Assembly (NCBI RefSeq): GCF_947242115.1
Contig: NC_074711.1
Location: forward strand, 6,975,934 to 7,039,933
From: Biomphalaria glabrata
Lineage: Eukaryota > Mollusca > Gastropoda > Planorbidae
DNA: 64,000 bases
Direction: 5' to 3'
Of the stretch, positions 23,201 to 34,480 are shown in pieces. The notes under the pieces are model-generated. The model ran no database searches, was not told the DNA's origin, and saw only the letters and a list, made by a program, of their open reading frames with translations. Every line of letters begins with the position of its first letter. Positions within the stretch are counted from its first letter, which is position 1. The position numbers and the translations under genes are program-made.

Positions 23201-26200
23201 GTTGGTTCAAGAAGCCAGGTATTGTGCCCTGGATGATTGGTCTCTAGGCAGTCTTGTTTTAACGATTTGTCGGACTATGATACTTCATCATCATACTGAC
23301 CTACTTTATACTTGTAAGTCATCTGTAGAGTTATTAGTAACATAATGTGTTTAACATGTCATTACATAAGTTTTCCCTTGACCTACAATATTATTATTTT
23401 ATTTTGTTTTTAAAGATTTTCCTCCTGTTAAACTTTATGAAAATTATTTAATGAAATTTATTTGAAAATTACATTTTATATTCTTTTTTTTTAGCTTTTG
23501 CTAAGACTGGGTTTGAAGTGTAACACTAATAAACATTTTCATTCAGAATATTTTGGTGTATACCAAAACCATTCACATTCCTAATTTTTCATTTCTCTGT
23601 CAGCACTGGGAGACTTGCTGTACTTCATGCTGGACTCTTACAGTGATTGTGATATCAGGGACCAGGCCAGATTCTTCTATACAATATTGACAGTACAAAG
23701 TGATGCCAAGGTTCAATGTTGTTTTCACATAGACACAGGAAAACTAATCTACATAATAGCTGGATCTATTTAGACTTTCCAATTTATTATATGCCATTGT
23801 TTATATGTAAATGATCCTATTATAAATTTGTAGTATCTTTAATTAGAACAAAAATATTATGAATGTAAAAATGATTTATATTATAAAGGCGAAAGAACTC
23901 CTTGCTGCAACATTATCTGACAGTTTGCGTCTGGGAGAAAATATTACAGATTTTTTTCCAGGTATCAAATATTATAAACCAGCTAAATATATATATATAT
24001 TCTAGTTTGTTTTAACTTTGTAAAAATTTACTAAAGTAAAACTTAGCTTACCAAATGAATGACTTACCTCTTTACATCTCAATACAGGCTCTGTAGTGCA
24101 AACAAAACCTGCTGAGCTATTTGCATTAAAAGAAGCGCCACTTGTTTGGTTGAGGTAAATAGTAGAAGTTTTATGTCTTTCTAATATTCTAACAGACATT
24201 CTAGACTATCATATACAATCTAGTCAAGACTATTATACACATGGCAGACATTCTCACTATTTATACAATATTCAAATATGCTATTGATTTAAGAATTATT
24301 TTGTTTCTAATTTAATCTATAATTAGAAACTCTTGTGACAGTGAGTATACCTTGACCAAGGAAACCATGCCTGTTGAGTTCCCCAAACCTGTTACTGGTA
24401 GGTTTAGAGTTTCTATCCCTTGTATTTGTTATAGAACTTGGAACAATGTTTGACAAAGTTGGAGCATAGTTTTTTATCTGTTCTTTTATCTATTTCCTCA
24501 TTACACTCATTGTATTTTCATCTTGTAGATAATCTGTCTGACTATTGGGACACTTTGTATCACCTCCAGACAGTCATGATCTGTAACTTCACTCTAAGTC
24601 TTGTGAGTCAGATGTTTTATTTTTTGTATTGACCTTTGAGTATTGAGATTTGTTTAGCTTCCTTTCGTTTTATTAAAATCTTGATATAACATACACATTG
24701 ACTGAAATTCAATTGAATATGATCTGAAGACATGTAGGGTTAATAGTCCAAACAGCTGGTACAACTAAACTAATGTAGGCACATTTAATTCTTCATGTAA
24801 AACTTGAAATAAACCCAGACTTCTTTGAAAACAAAACTGGATACAACTTGTAGGCTATTTATAAATAGACACAGATTCAGCTTGAAGATAGATGTATGTA
24901 GACACACAAGTGAAAGGATAATTTCAACAAGATTAAACACTCAATAAAAATGCATGTTGTCTGTCACTTGTCTCTTGCTTGTTCTTCTTTCTACAGCTTA
25001 CACATCAGTATTTTTTTAACTCAAGTACAATACACACATGATTTCATGAGAATCTATTCAGCCTACATAACAAAACCATCCGCCCATCTTGCTTCATGAT
25101 TACATCAGACACTCATACACACACTTTCCATAACATTTATAGAATTGTATTTTCATTTTTAGTTATGACTACAATACATTTGAATGCATATCACATAACA
25201 CTGTATAGTATCACATTAAAACTGTAATTTTAATTTCAAAATTACTAAAATTTACTAAGCTGATCTTGACAATAATACTCAATTCAATATCAAACCTTTA
25301 TTATATAATGAAAAAAATGGGAACTTGCTGTATAAAAGACTACAAAATATTTTTAAATACCTAAAGTATCACTATATTTTTCCATATATGACTTAAATAA
25401 ACTAACAGAAGACTCAAAAGTAAAGTAGCAATTATACATAAAGCACTGAACCATAATCTTCAAATACAAAAACAAAATTTTATAAAATACTCAGAAAGAC
25501 ACAAAGATAAAGGCACATTCCTCATCCCATATGCTAGGACAAATTTGTACAAATACTCCTTCTTCCCTAGTGCTATTAGAGCATAGAATGGGTTGCCTGA
25601 GCTAGCCAGGAAAACCAGTGACTTGGCAGAATTTAAGTCATTGGTTAACATGCATGTCTGAATGCATGACGCGTAGGACATAATCATCTTCCTTTTTGAA
25701 GTAACGTCTGTATTATATAAGATAAGATAATTGTACCCAATAGTTCATTTGTGGTTTTTCAATTACTGAACGAAACATGCTGTGTACAGAGAGATGTCAT
25801 TATTATAGTCCTTTCAACTTCTTTTCCCTAATGGGAATATAATAAATTTGTATTTAAAAATTGTACAACCCAAGCATTTTAAATTAAACTATAACAAATG
25901 TTAAAAGTTTGTTCTATTTGCAGATCAAAGACAGTGACTATGATTTTTTAGTTGCTATTTCATTTGTATTATCCAACAATAAAAATATGGCTGTATTGCA
26001 AGGTAAGATTTTTAATAGTGTGTGACAAAGTTGTAAAGTAAAAGATTTATTATTTTGTGAAACTAAGCTTATTATAGCTTTATGTCGATAAAGTGATTGG
26101 TTAGCTGAATTTAGTGCTTCAAGTCTATAATTAAACTTCACACCCATGCTCTAACATTACAAGGTAAGTAGGTTCTCTGCAATGTGAGGAAGTTCCCAGA

Positions 26201-28700
26201 AATTGATGAATAGTTTAGTCTGTGTTTGTATCAGTAAGAATATAGCAATAATATGACATTGTTTTTTATCTGAAGATTCAGAATGAGTGTAATATTTCAC
26301 ATGACTAAACACACCCAGCTGCTATTTACATATTTTGTATCAAAGAATATAAAAGTAATTTTTATAGAATCATATATTTAGTTTATTTTATTCTTTTACA
26401 TTTTCAGATTCTTGTTTGCCATATCTCAATAAAGGAGGTAACTATTTGTTTCATCATCTGTGCCAGTTTTTAATAATCTTTAAGTGTTAAAATAACTGTT
26501 TTACCTGGAAATGCTTATCAATTTTAAACTTTAGACATTTTGTAACATTTAATTATATTTTTTAATCTCTAATGTTTTTTCTGTGAATATTTCTTTTTTC
26601 TGCATTGCTATTTACATTTTGACCTGTTATCATGTCATAGATGAATTCTTTTCTCAGAATCAAAATGTGTGCATTTTAAATTGCTACCTAAATTGCCAGA
26701 ACCTATGACTATCAAAGTGAAGTAAGTTCATCATTGTATTAACTATTACTATACCAAAAACATTAATGCTGAGCATAAGTAGAAGTTGTGTATAAGTTGT
26801 AACTGTTTCAATGCTCTTTTTCATTTGTTTATTCTCTTGTTATGCCCCTTTTTTGGTTTACTATAAAACTTTTATATTAGATTTTATGTACTTACATTTA
26901 TCATATTTGTTTAATTATTATAAAATCTGTTTAGCTGAAAAAAAAATTTCTGAGTGATATAAGAGAATGGTACTTGATAAATGTCAATTAGGATAGAGAG
27001 GGGGGCACAGTGGCTGAGTGGTTAAGTGCTTGGCTTCTGAACCTGGGGTCCTGGGTTCGATTCTCTGTGGGATTTTGAAATTTGAGATTTTTTAGAGCAC
27101 CCCTGAGTCAACCCAACTCTAATGGGTACCTGACTTAACTTAGGGAAAGTAAAGGTGGCTGGTCATTGTGCTGGCTACATGAGACCCTGCTCGTTAACAG
27201 TTGGCCACAGAAACAGATGACCTTCTGAAAGGGGAATTTTACTTTTCTTTTTTGGATAGAGTTCTAGACAGATATTTCAATGACTGATAATATCTGATGA
27301 GTTTGTTTCAGAGCTCAGTTTGGATTTAGTAACAAAACCTACGAGTGTGATTTAGTCCCAGTGACATTTGAACTTAGAGATTTTCTACAGCCTTTTCCAT
27401 GGGACTTGTTCAACATTGACAACAAAGAAACATTTTTTTGCCACCACTGGGAGAACTACACTCTCAAGTCAAAAGAAAAATTGTAAGTGATATTTTAAAC
27501 AACTAAACAATCTTTAATAAGTCACCGTCTTATAAATTGCATGGGATAAAATGTAAATGGTTCTATAGAAAATGTATAGTTATTAAGACAGGAGATTTTT
27601 TCCCAAGGCACACCAAACCAAAGACTGCAAAAATAGCTCACAACTTGGCAGCAAAAAGTGGACTAAAGAAAGTTGCACATTCACATTCAAACATTCTCTA
27701 ATTAGAGGAAGTGAATTTAGTATAAAATGGCTTCGATTTTAGCTTATAAATTACACAGCCACAAAAAAAAGTTGATTTTTTACACCTCTGTGATAAAGAT
27801 ACTGAGGTACAGGTCATGTTTAAGATACTGAGGTACAGGTCATGTTTAAGATACTGAGGTACAGGTCATGTTAAAGATACTGAGGTACAGGTCATGTTTA
27901 AGATATTGAGGTAAAGGTCTTGTTGAAGATACTTAGATAAAGGTCTTAAAGATACTGAGGTAAAGGTCATGTTAAAAATACTGAGGTACAGGTCATGTTA
28001 AAGATACTGAGGTACAGGTCATGTTTAAGATACTGAGGTAAAGGTCTTGTTAACGATACTGAGGTACAGGTCAGTCAGCAGTAGTAAAAATGTATTTCAT
28101 TTCTCTCCAGTCTGGGTGTAGAGTCTGTGAAGATTCTTCAGTGTTCTAGAAATGTGTTGCTGAAAGTTTGGGAGAAAGGGCTGGTGTTTACAAGTTAGTA
28201 TTGTTAGTTGATAGCTATTGTTTTAAATATACAATTGTTCTTAGACTGTACTATATTATATAGAGGTATATAGGTGTAGAGGTATATCAATCTTATTTAT
28301 AGCAGCGTACATATATTGCTATATTGGTTTACCTTCCCTAATGAATTATTCAAGAACCTATAAGCTTTAATGAATTTCTTAATCGACGTTTTGTTGTAAA
28401 GATAATTTGATAATGAACATACAACATTGGAACCTAAGCCGATTTTTTTTACTTCATTTTTTTTTTAATATATTTTTACAAATAATTGTACACTTTTTCT
28501 TTTTTCTTTGAACAACAGAAGAGACAGAGGATGGTGACATTTGCACAGATCATTATTTATTCTTTCTGCCCCCACGTTTTCATTTGTTGTTCTGTACCAG
28601 GACTCGCAGCACTGATGTGGTAGTTCACATTGCTTCTGATTATTGGCCAGTTCTGGGATTTCTAGATGAGTATCTTGAGCAAGTCTCGAAGACCTCATAA
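14298..28700 (+). CDS. AP5B1: AP-5 complex subunit beta-1, complete, 25 exons
   Basis: Large subunit of the AP-5 adaptor, which works with SPG11/SPG15 at late endosomes. Exons: 14298-14429, 15644-15735, 15849-15972, 16186-16314, 17153-17265, 18066-18108, 18841-18981, 19212-19286, 20144-20284, 20488-20611, 20926-21055, 21532-21621, 22436-22571, 23178-23313, 23604-23710, 23889-23961, 24088-24154, 24327-24397, 24529-24602, 25924-26002, 26408-26437, 26658-26721, 27312-27482, 28111-28193, 28519-28700. Phases match at every junction; the total is 2607 bp, 868 residues (human about 878). Matching landmarks: RACCCQCLSQLVSWKPGLLW (human ACECLRELESCKPGLL), FELRDFLQPFPWDLF, FLPPRFHLLF and DYWPVLGFLDEYLEQ at the C-terminus. 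The first ATG follows an in-frame stop at 14271. Most of it should be an alpha-solenoid. Exon 21 is only 30 bp. Introns carry SINEs, LINE pieces and minisatellites. Confidence 0.92.
14924..15190 (-). mobile_element. tRNA-headed SINE, copy 2 (antisense)
   Basis: Same family as 1822-2092. Nearly identical flanks AGAAAGTTTA (14911-14920) and AGAAAGTTAA (15191-15200) look like a target-site duplication. It lies in AP5B1 intron 1. Confidence 0.8.
15212..15404. mobile_element. hAT-type MITE with perfect 8-bp target duplication
   Basis: A 177-bp element (15220-15396) begins CAGTGCTTTTTTTGT and ends with the exact reverse complement ACAAAAAAAGCACTG. It is flanked by AGTCCATG on both sides (15212-15219 and 15397-15404). 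A CAGTG terminus, short inverted repeats and an 8-bp duplication are diagnostic of the hAT superfamily. There is no coding capacity. It lies in AP5B1 intron 1, directly after the SINE. Confidence 0.88.
16012..16212 (+). repeat. Tandem duplication over AP5B1 intron 3/exon 4 boundary
   Basis: A unit of about 109 bp starting AATACATTTTAATAGAGCC occurs at 16012-16120 and again from 16121. Both copies carry the acceptor and the first seven codons of exon 4 (DSDLCAK). Copy 1 ends its acceptor in CAG at 16070-16072, copy 2 in TAG at 16183-16185. Only copy 2 continues into the full exon; copy 1 runs into a T-tract and stops. The copies are nearly identical, so the event is recent. Confidence 0.9.
16491..16560 (+). 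repeat. Dispersed short repeat, copy 1
   Basis: It contains AATCCGGCTCAAACGATTGT and CAGTTGATATAT. It is a diverged relative of 41931-41990 and 48302-48355, which share a block reading CTAACGATTTTCCTAGAAA. AP5B1 intron 4. Origin unknown. Confidence 0.45.
17405..17830 (+). mobile_element. LINE C-terminal relic
   Basis: Readable in pieces: FRPNFDCPYC, then a frame change to ILFECPRLAKF and NQRFLSRVF. A Cys-x2-Cys followed by HILFECP is the end domain of many non-LTR retrotransposons, and a similar piece is at 40176-40440. It lies in AP5B1 intron 5 (17266-18065). Confidence 0.45.
19641..19900 (+). repeat. 69-72 bp minisatellite, about 3.6 copies
   Basis: Units start at 19641, 19710, 19781 and 19853 with GAAGGCAGTGGTAAAGTATA, differing mainly in the length of an A-run and small indels. 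It lies in AP5B1 intron 8. Confidence 0.9.
19920..20095 (+). mobile_element. Possible SINE of a second tRNA-like family
   Basis: The stretch resembles a decayed tRNA head (GGCTAGCACAATGGGG, then GAGTTTGAGTCCAGACTT as B box) with an unrelated body. Only one copy is evident in the window, so the call rests on the box-like motifs. Confidence 0.3.
20681..20722 (+). mobile_element. SINE 3' end fragment
   Basis: It matches the last about 40 bp of the main SINE family (CTATAGATCACAAGGTCTGA and GGGGAACTTTTC). AP5B1 intron 10. Confidence 0.6.
22041..22339 (+). mobile_element. tRNA-headed SINE with 13-bp target duplication
   Basis: Body 22054-22326. TACAAAAACCCTT is repeated exactly at 22041-22053 and 22327-22339. 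The head GGAGGCACAGTGG and B-box-like GAGTTTGAATCC are readable. The element defines the family ends. AP5B1 intron 12. Confidence 0.9.
22722..22925 (-). mobile_element. LINE zinc-finger tail fragment
   Basis: On the minus strand one frame reads DNGYVCTKCGKICRS and then the 3' end TTCATTAATCTTTGGACTC and AGACAAGTC, matching the insert at 51085-51178. Upstream FETKRKSNA matches FEAQRK of the copy at 2560-2760. AP5B1 intron 13. Confidence 0.6.
25408..25734 (+). mobile_element. LINE family A, copy 2 (3' fragment)
   Basis: Nearly identical to 8452-8770 of copy 1, from the KVAIIHKAL segment to the 3' untranslated region GACGCGTAGGACATAATC. It ends TATATAAGATAAGATAA. 5'-truncated. AP5B1 intron 19. 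Confidence 0.9.
26991..27261 (+). mobile_element. tRNA-headed SINE with 8-bp target duplication
   Basis: Head GGCACAGTGGCTGAGTGGTT, B-box-like GGGTTCGATTC and the family body. GGATAGAG is repeated at 26991-26998 and 27254-27261. AP5B1 intron 22. The best-preserved tRNA head in the window, but no acceptor stem. Confidence 0.88.
27796..28075 (+). repeat. 26-bp minisatellite, about 11 copies
   Basis: Unit GATACTGAGGTACAGGTCAT plus TTAA-type linker, with a few divergent units in the middle. It ends about 35 bp before AP5B1 exon 24, so length changes could touch the branch-point region. Confidence 0.92.
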
Positions 28701-31219
28701 AGCTGTCTGTCAACTTAAATTAACTACATTAAAAGTCTTTCAGTGTACATACTTAGTCCTTGTTAAAATCTACTTTGTGATTAAACTAATTACATACTGA
28801 GACCAGAATATTTATAATGGCCAGTTTGAACCAATGACTGTAACACATGCAATGCATTCTCCAAATGAAATGAATGTTTATAGTGATTGCTCAAACTTTT
28901 TAGGTTTTTTCTAAGAGGATTTCTAATACAGAGTAAGAAATGTGAAAACAATTCTTGTGTTGTTTTTTTTATTTCAAAAAGATTTGATGCTCATTTGCTA
29001 TGATGGTTATGTTTCTTGCTACAAATTACTTTATTTTTTCCTGTATTGTAAACTTTCCAGTGTATATGTTTTTATAAAAAAAAATGGATTAAAAATCAAA
29101 CTTTTAAAGGTTACTTCAACAGAACTTTTTATTTTATATATAAATCAACATGTTTGATTTTTTTTTCAGGTAGATGAATGGTGGGGAAAATGACTAAATG
29201 ATACAAATATTTTGAAAGTATAGTAAGAAAACATTTTTTTAAAAAGTAACTTTCCAAGCTGTATCCACAAATATTATTGAATCACCTAACAAATTGTGTC
29301 CCTCAAAAGTTCTTAAAAGATGAACAAATGCACTTTGTTGTTTTTTTTTGATATCCCAAAAAGTAAAAGAAAAAAGTACTAATAAAAGAGTTGTTGTTTT
29401 TTTAATAAAACATAAATGACATTGACAATTAAAATAAAGAACAATCACACTTGCATCTGTCTTTGTTTAGGCTAGTCCATATTGTCTTTGTTTAGGCCTG
29501 TCTATGTTTGCGGTACTTGTACATTGATAGAAAAGTTCTTTCACAATGAAAAAGACACCTCTAGTATGTTTAGTCCATACCTAAAGCTCATGTCTCAGGG
29601 AATGTTCCTATTCATATTCATTCATAATGTTTTTCATTTGTGTGTGTGTAAGTTTTGTTAACCAGGTGACAATTATCGAGGCCTATGTCATAGTTTTTCA
29701 AGCCACTTAGCTGCTAAATTAACTGTAAAATATATTTTAAAACAATTCAGAAAAATGAATTTAAGTGTTCTAGTTTTACTAAGCTTCTACTACTGTCTGT
29801 CTGGGTGGATTTATTAAAACGCTATCTCTCCCACTTTCCATTCTCGGTTCAAATTGAAATTTTGAACAATTATTCATTGTTTCTAAACTAAATATGAATC
29901 AATTAAAAAACAATGATTTAATCAATTAATTTTGTGATGTATATAAAAATGGGAGTTAAATCTTGCAGTGTTTAGATATATGGCAGAGATTGTGCTTTGA
30001 TTTCCATTATATAAGTATATTTTTTTTTAATTTTGATGAGAATTTGTTTGTTACCTATTTTATAATTATAATGTAATTCATTCTAAAGTAACACTTGAAT
30101 GGAATGTTGTGTTGTACCACAAATATTTACTTCAGTGAAATACATTACATTGTAGAGCTGCCACACGGCTTGTTCTGTTCATACAAATAAATGGAAGAGC
30201 TGTGTTAATAAAATTGAAGGGTCTTTGTAGTTTTGATGTGTCTCATGTAACAGGATCAATGGAATAATGGGTCCCATTGAAATTCTACTTCTCCTTGGGG
30301 GCTTGTCTCCCCTTAAGTTATTGAAAGTCTCGTGAGTGAAACGGATGTCTTTTTCTCTAACAAGTATGGGAGATAATCCACTAAATCATGTATGGGAGAT
30401 AATCCACTAAATCATGCTTACGTTATCATTATGTATGTCCCAGTGAGAACATAGAGCAACACAAGCATATTGTTATGGTTTCAAGGTGATGTCCTAAACT
30501 TTATGTGCAATCTATTTCACTTTATGGGCAACATTTCAAGATTCCATTATTTATGTATTTAATTTAACTCTTACATTGTCATGAGATGAACCAAAATGTA
30601 GTGAACACTGAGTGGGCTTTGGTTTGTTTAGAGTTCTCTTTAAGTTGTGTGGAAAAAAAATGTTTATTTTCTTATGCTAGAGTAAGTAGAAATAGATGGT
30701 ACTACATATTGTATTAAACCAAGGCATTACTTAACTCTACTAAAAACCAAATTTATACAAAACTCTACTAAAAACCAGGTTTTTACAAAACTCTACTAAA
30801 AACCAAGTTTTTACTAAACTCTACTGTTCTGTCTTCTGGATAGAAAGTATAGTCTTTATTTTTTCAAATACATTGGCACAAAAAAAAAAAAGGACTTGCT
30901 TTATTGTTATATAGATCAGGCCTTTTTTAATTTTTTTTTTTTTTTTTTTTGGATTTTAACTTTGGATTAAACCCAATTTTTAAATTTCATTTTTCACTCA
31001 AAGACTCGAAAATTTACTTTTTTTGTTTTGATGTTTTTTAGTGTTTTTTTTTTTGTTTCTTTTTTATGCAATTGGTAAAAAAAATAGTTTTAAGAAATTA
31101 ATATTTCATGTATTTATTTTAATGACTACAGAATCACAGCACTCTCGATTTATATTTATTACTCTGATTAAATTTATTTTTAAAATAACTTTTTTTTTTT
31201 GTACCTTACTTTTGTATGG
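28701..31219. other. AP5B1 3' region and intergenic DNA
   Basis: No gene seen. The first AATAAA after the AP5B1 stop is at 29381, with others at 29404 and 29433; they are candidate poly(A) signals. A composite-repeat copy lies at 29815-30000, a 27-bp unit (GGGAGATAATCCACTAAATC) is doubled at 30366-30417, a 27-bp unit (CTCTACTAAAAACCA) is repeated 3-4 times at 30735-30825, and long T-runs follow. Confidence 0.5.
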
Positions 31220-31760
31220 TGCTTCCATGTTATGTGTTTGGTCAACGTGTGACGTCTTGTCTAAGGATTTGAGCCGCGAATCTCATGTCCCATTGCACTG
31301 TGCGGAGTTGGGAGAGCTTCCGTGTTCCTGTCGATATACACCGTTCCTCAAGGGACCGTTACGTCAATGGCGATTCCTGCACGGTTAGCTTGGTAAACTT
31401 TAGGAAAATGGCGGGGGTTCCCGGTGTGCTCGGCCTTCGGCCATGTATCCTAGTCCATGCCCCCGGAGTGCCCGACGCATTATAAATTGCAATGTTTTAT
31501 ATAGACATTGACTTAAACCTCTTTCGGACAGAGCGGCTTGTTCAAGCAGGCTTGCAAGTCTAGAGTTCGAAGAGCCTTTGGCTCAACTCGTTTGACAATC
31601 TCACGGAAGGGGCTTCTCTATTGTCTGGTGACAGGATCTCGGTATGTTATTCCTAGAATCCTTCTCGGCCATCGCTGCTGACCCACGTTTAATCTCTTTT
31701 CAACCTTTATGGATGATTTCCGGGTCTCGAAAGCGGTGGCCGTTGGAACGATGATTATTG
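31220..31760 (-). mobile_element. GC-richer LINE-like relic
   Basis: Distinctly GC-richer than its surroundings. The minus strand reads KRLNVGQQRWPRRILGITYR near 31650-31710 (compare the LNVFHQRCLRRILGI type after the RT domain of many LINEs), and nearer 31300 SQLRTVQWDMRFAAQ, plausible as a LINE C-terminus. Several breaks. The family cannot be fixed by eye. Confidence 0.4.
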
Positions 31761-31954
31761 GTACCATTATTTATGTGACGTTTCCATTATTCCTACAAGT
31801 AGTTTGAAGCCATTGTAAAGGCGACCAAAACCAAACGCTGTCTCAAGAACCAGTTTTAAACAAACGAATTGTAAAAATACTTTTAAAAAAAGAGGGGGGG
31901 GGGCACTTCACTAATATGAACTCCACATTTACAACTATATATCTCAGTAACTTC

Positions 31955-32120
31955 CTTTTTTTTATATAGAAAACAAAATAACTAACGACCAATAATTAAT
32001 TGAATAATTGGTTAATTCTTTCAATTGATTCCAGTTTTGATAGGCACAATAAATAATTAATAAAGTTTCAACTTGACCCAGGAATGAATTAGGGAGAAAT
32101 AACGTGTACAATTATCTAAT
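31955..32120 (-). repeat. Composite repeat family, copy (antisense)
   Basis: The shared core is ACGTTATTTCTCCC, GTTGAAACTTTG, AATTATTCATTG and then an AATTAATTA-rich segment. Seven copies occur: 29815+, 31955-, 32165-, 36143+, 37310-, 44669+ and 50930+. Confidence 0.75.
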
Positions 32121-32164
32121 GGGTCAAAACCCCGCATATTTAGCCGTGTAATGAATATTGAATA

Positions 32165-32400
32165 ATTAATTTCCCTACTTGGTATCAAACAAAATAATTA
32201 ATTACGAGTAATTAATTGATTAATTAGTTAACTTTTTAACATTTATTCATGTATGGTCTTCGCCATTGAATAATTGCGTAATGTTTCAACTTGATCCGAG
32301 AATGGGAAGTGGGAGAAATAGCGTGCTCAACAATTTTACCAGACAGACGGGCAGAGTGAGTTGATAAAAGTTTTGAATTGCTTGCTTGTGATTGCAAGTT
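32165..32400 (-). repeat. Composite repeat family, adjacent copy
   Basis: Same family and strand as 31955-32120, with the 5' part preserved (CTGTCTGTCTGG-like, GTGGGAGAAATA). The two copies follow each other within 50 bp, so they may be a tandem duplication. Confidence 0.75.
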
Positions 32401-33499
32401 TCCTGAGTTCTTCGTCCATCTCACTTGCCGGTAGGGAACTCTTTGTCTTGCTTTCCTTTTGCGCGCGTGCCTTTAAGACTGCTGCATTTATTTTTCTGTA
32501 TTGATTGAATGGAAGACTCGTCGTGGGGCGTGCGCTCTGGGCTCAAGGATTCTGAAGGAATATGTGAACCCCGAAGCATGTAAATAAAAAAAAATGTAGA
32601 TAATAGATCTCAATTGATGTTTTGTCTATGAGAATTTTATGGTAATTTTTTTACATAGATCTCTTGTCCGTAAAATTATAGATCTAATGTACTTTGCACA
32701 TCAGACTGAGCGTCAATATCCGCCCTGGCTAATGCATAATAATCCATACAATTTGGCCCACAGATTGCGTGCTATTTGAATGGCCACTATTCTTACCTGT
32801 CCTCATAGTTTAAAGAGCCCTAATTGGCGGTGGACCCCCTCCGGCCCATTGGGTGCTTGACTAATCCGCCTATGAATAAGATCAAAGTAAGAAAGACAAA
32901 AGTAAAATAACTAAATAGATCTATTTTTTGTCTCGGAATGTCTGAATGCATTACACAAAAACATCTTTGATTGGTGTAGTAATATAGGGAAAATAGCATT
33001 TGGTATTGGTTGGTTGAGTTCTAAACAACACTATGGTAGGGCAATTACTGGTCATGGACCTTACAATGATAGGGAAGAATGGGTTGGCCAAAACCATCAT
33101 AACAACGTGCAATCGATAATGAGTTGTCAGGCTGCTGAAACGTTATGCCAAAACTTAACGAATCCAATTGAAATCAAGTCAGTTTCTTGAAAATCTTCAA
33201 AGTGCAAATATAATTGAATCAAATCCTTTGATGGCTAAAGATTTAACGCGAGACAAAGTGCTGACCATACATAGAATCAGTTTAATATGCAAATGAGCAG
33301 GAACACAGAGACATGGGCAAAGACACAGACAGTAGGCCTGTATGAGAAAAGTGTATGTTTATTTTGACACCAGAAGACCACGATATCATAATGTGCCTCA
33401 CATCATAATGGAATGATTAATCTAAGACCTATGTACGCCTGCGGATTCAGCAAGACTTCACGTTTTGGTGTATGCTACAAAGTGAACTATGCTGAACAT
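32401..33499. other. Intergenic DNA, nothing recognised
   Basis: A GC-richer patch at 32430-32580 includes a 24-codon open frame starting ATGGAAGACTCGTCG at 32511; no support as a gene. The remainder has no readable feature. Confidence 0.4.
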
Positions 33500-33655
33500 G
33501 GTGACAAAGGAGATATCATCTGGCTGCAGGCGGCTTCAGAACGAGACAGCTGTAGATCACTTACAAAGGCCACAGAATACACATATGAGAAAATCACTTG
33601 CCAAGTCAGACGTTGTCGGCGAAAAGAAAATCTAAATCGTACGCGAATTCGTTGA
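33500..33655 (+). mobile_element. LINE C-terminal tail fragment
   Basis: It reads AASERDSCRSLTKATEYTYE then RRCRRKENLNRTR. The pattern A-DRDSWR-LTK-A---FE is the conserved LINE tail also seen at 2560-2760. It abuts an oppositely oriented LINE piece. Confidence 0.5.
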
Positions 33656-34480
33656 CCGCGAGCTGGAGGTTATGTTTTTCATTGTGATCTAGCAGGGGGC
33701 GCAATCATCGGCTTAGAGAGGCTCCATTACGACCATATCCTTTGTTTTTATATGGGATGGTAGACGTCGAAGATTGAACACATTGCCATCTGAGCGAAAT
33801 CTAACGTAGATGCCTTCGCTGCTTCATTTGACCCAAAATTACACCAAAGACGATAGCCAACAGAGTATGGGGCAAGTACACATCCCTGCTTCACGTCATT
33901 TTCTTTTGGGAAGTGATTAGACACCATTGCGTCTAATCTGGCCTTTTTTGTCCCTCATGAGGCTGCTTGAGAATGGATAGGAACCTATGTGGGCATCCGA
34001 GCCTGTTCAAATTCCTCCATAAGCTATCTAGGTCCACAAAGGCAGCGTATAAGTGTAAGTTCTGCTCTCTGCATTTTTCTTGTAATTGTTGCAGAACAAA
34101 TGTCAGATGTACCTCTACCGACTCTAAAGCCACATAGGCTCTCAGATAGCACTCATCCACTAAAGAGTGGGTTAGTCGGTCAAGAAAGACTCGTGCAAAG
34201 ATCTTTCCTGCTACCAACAGATGTGTAATGCCTCAATAGTTGGAGCAGCTAGACTTTTCACCCTTTTTTTATAGGGATATGATTACGAATCTCGAAGTTC
34301 AGGTGGACCACGCACTTCTCCCAGCATAGAGTGTTAGCCTCAGAGCTAGGGCAACACGACCCTTTTAAAATCAGAACCAGGTGCTTTGCTATGTGTTTAT
34401 GAATTGCTGTTTCAACTTCCGGAAATGTCGGTGAGTCATCGAGTTCCTCTCTCATAATTTTCTGAAGAGTAGGCCTATTT
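33656..34480 (-). mobile_element. LINE reverse-transcriptase fragment
   Basis: Minus-strand pieces: ELDDSPTFPEVETAI, then GKIFARVFLDRLTHSLVDE, FVLQQLQEKCREQNLHLYAA, FVDLD--W, LNRLGCPHRFLSIL and VKQGCVLAP. These match RT fingers and palm of an RTE/CR1-like element in correct order, but the element is heavily decayed and lacks its endonuclease and the catalytic ADD region. Confidence 0.75.

Noticed and set aside
27001-27075. Candidate tRNA gene (A and B boxes)
   Set aside because: Part of a SINE with target duplication; no matching acceptor stem and many relatives in the window.
31041-31388. Plus-strand open frame of 115 codons
   Set aside because: Its first half is T-run translation and its second half the reverse strand of a LINE-like relic.
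32511-32585. Small open frame starting ATGGAAGACTCGTCG
   Set aside because: Only 24 codons, no context for translation and no recognisable product.
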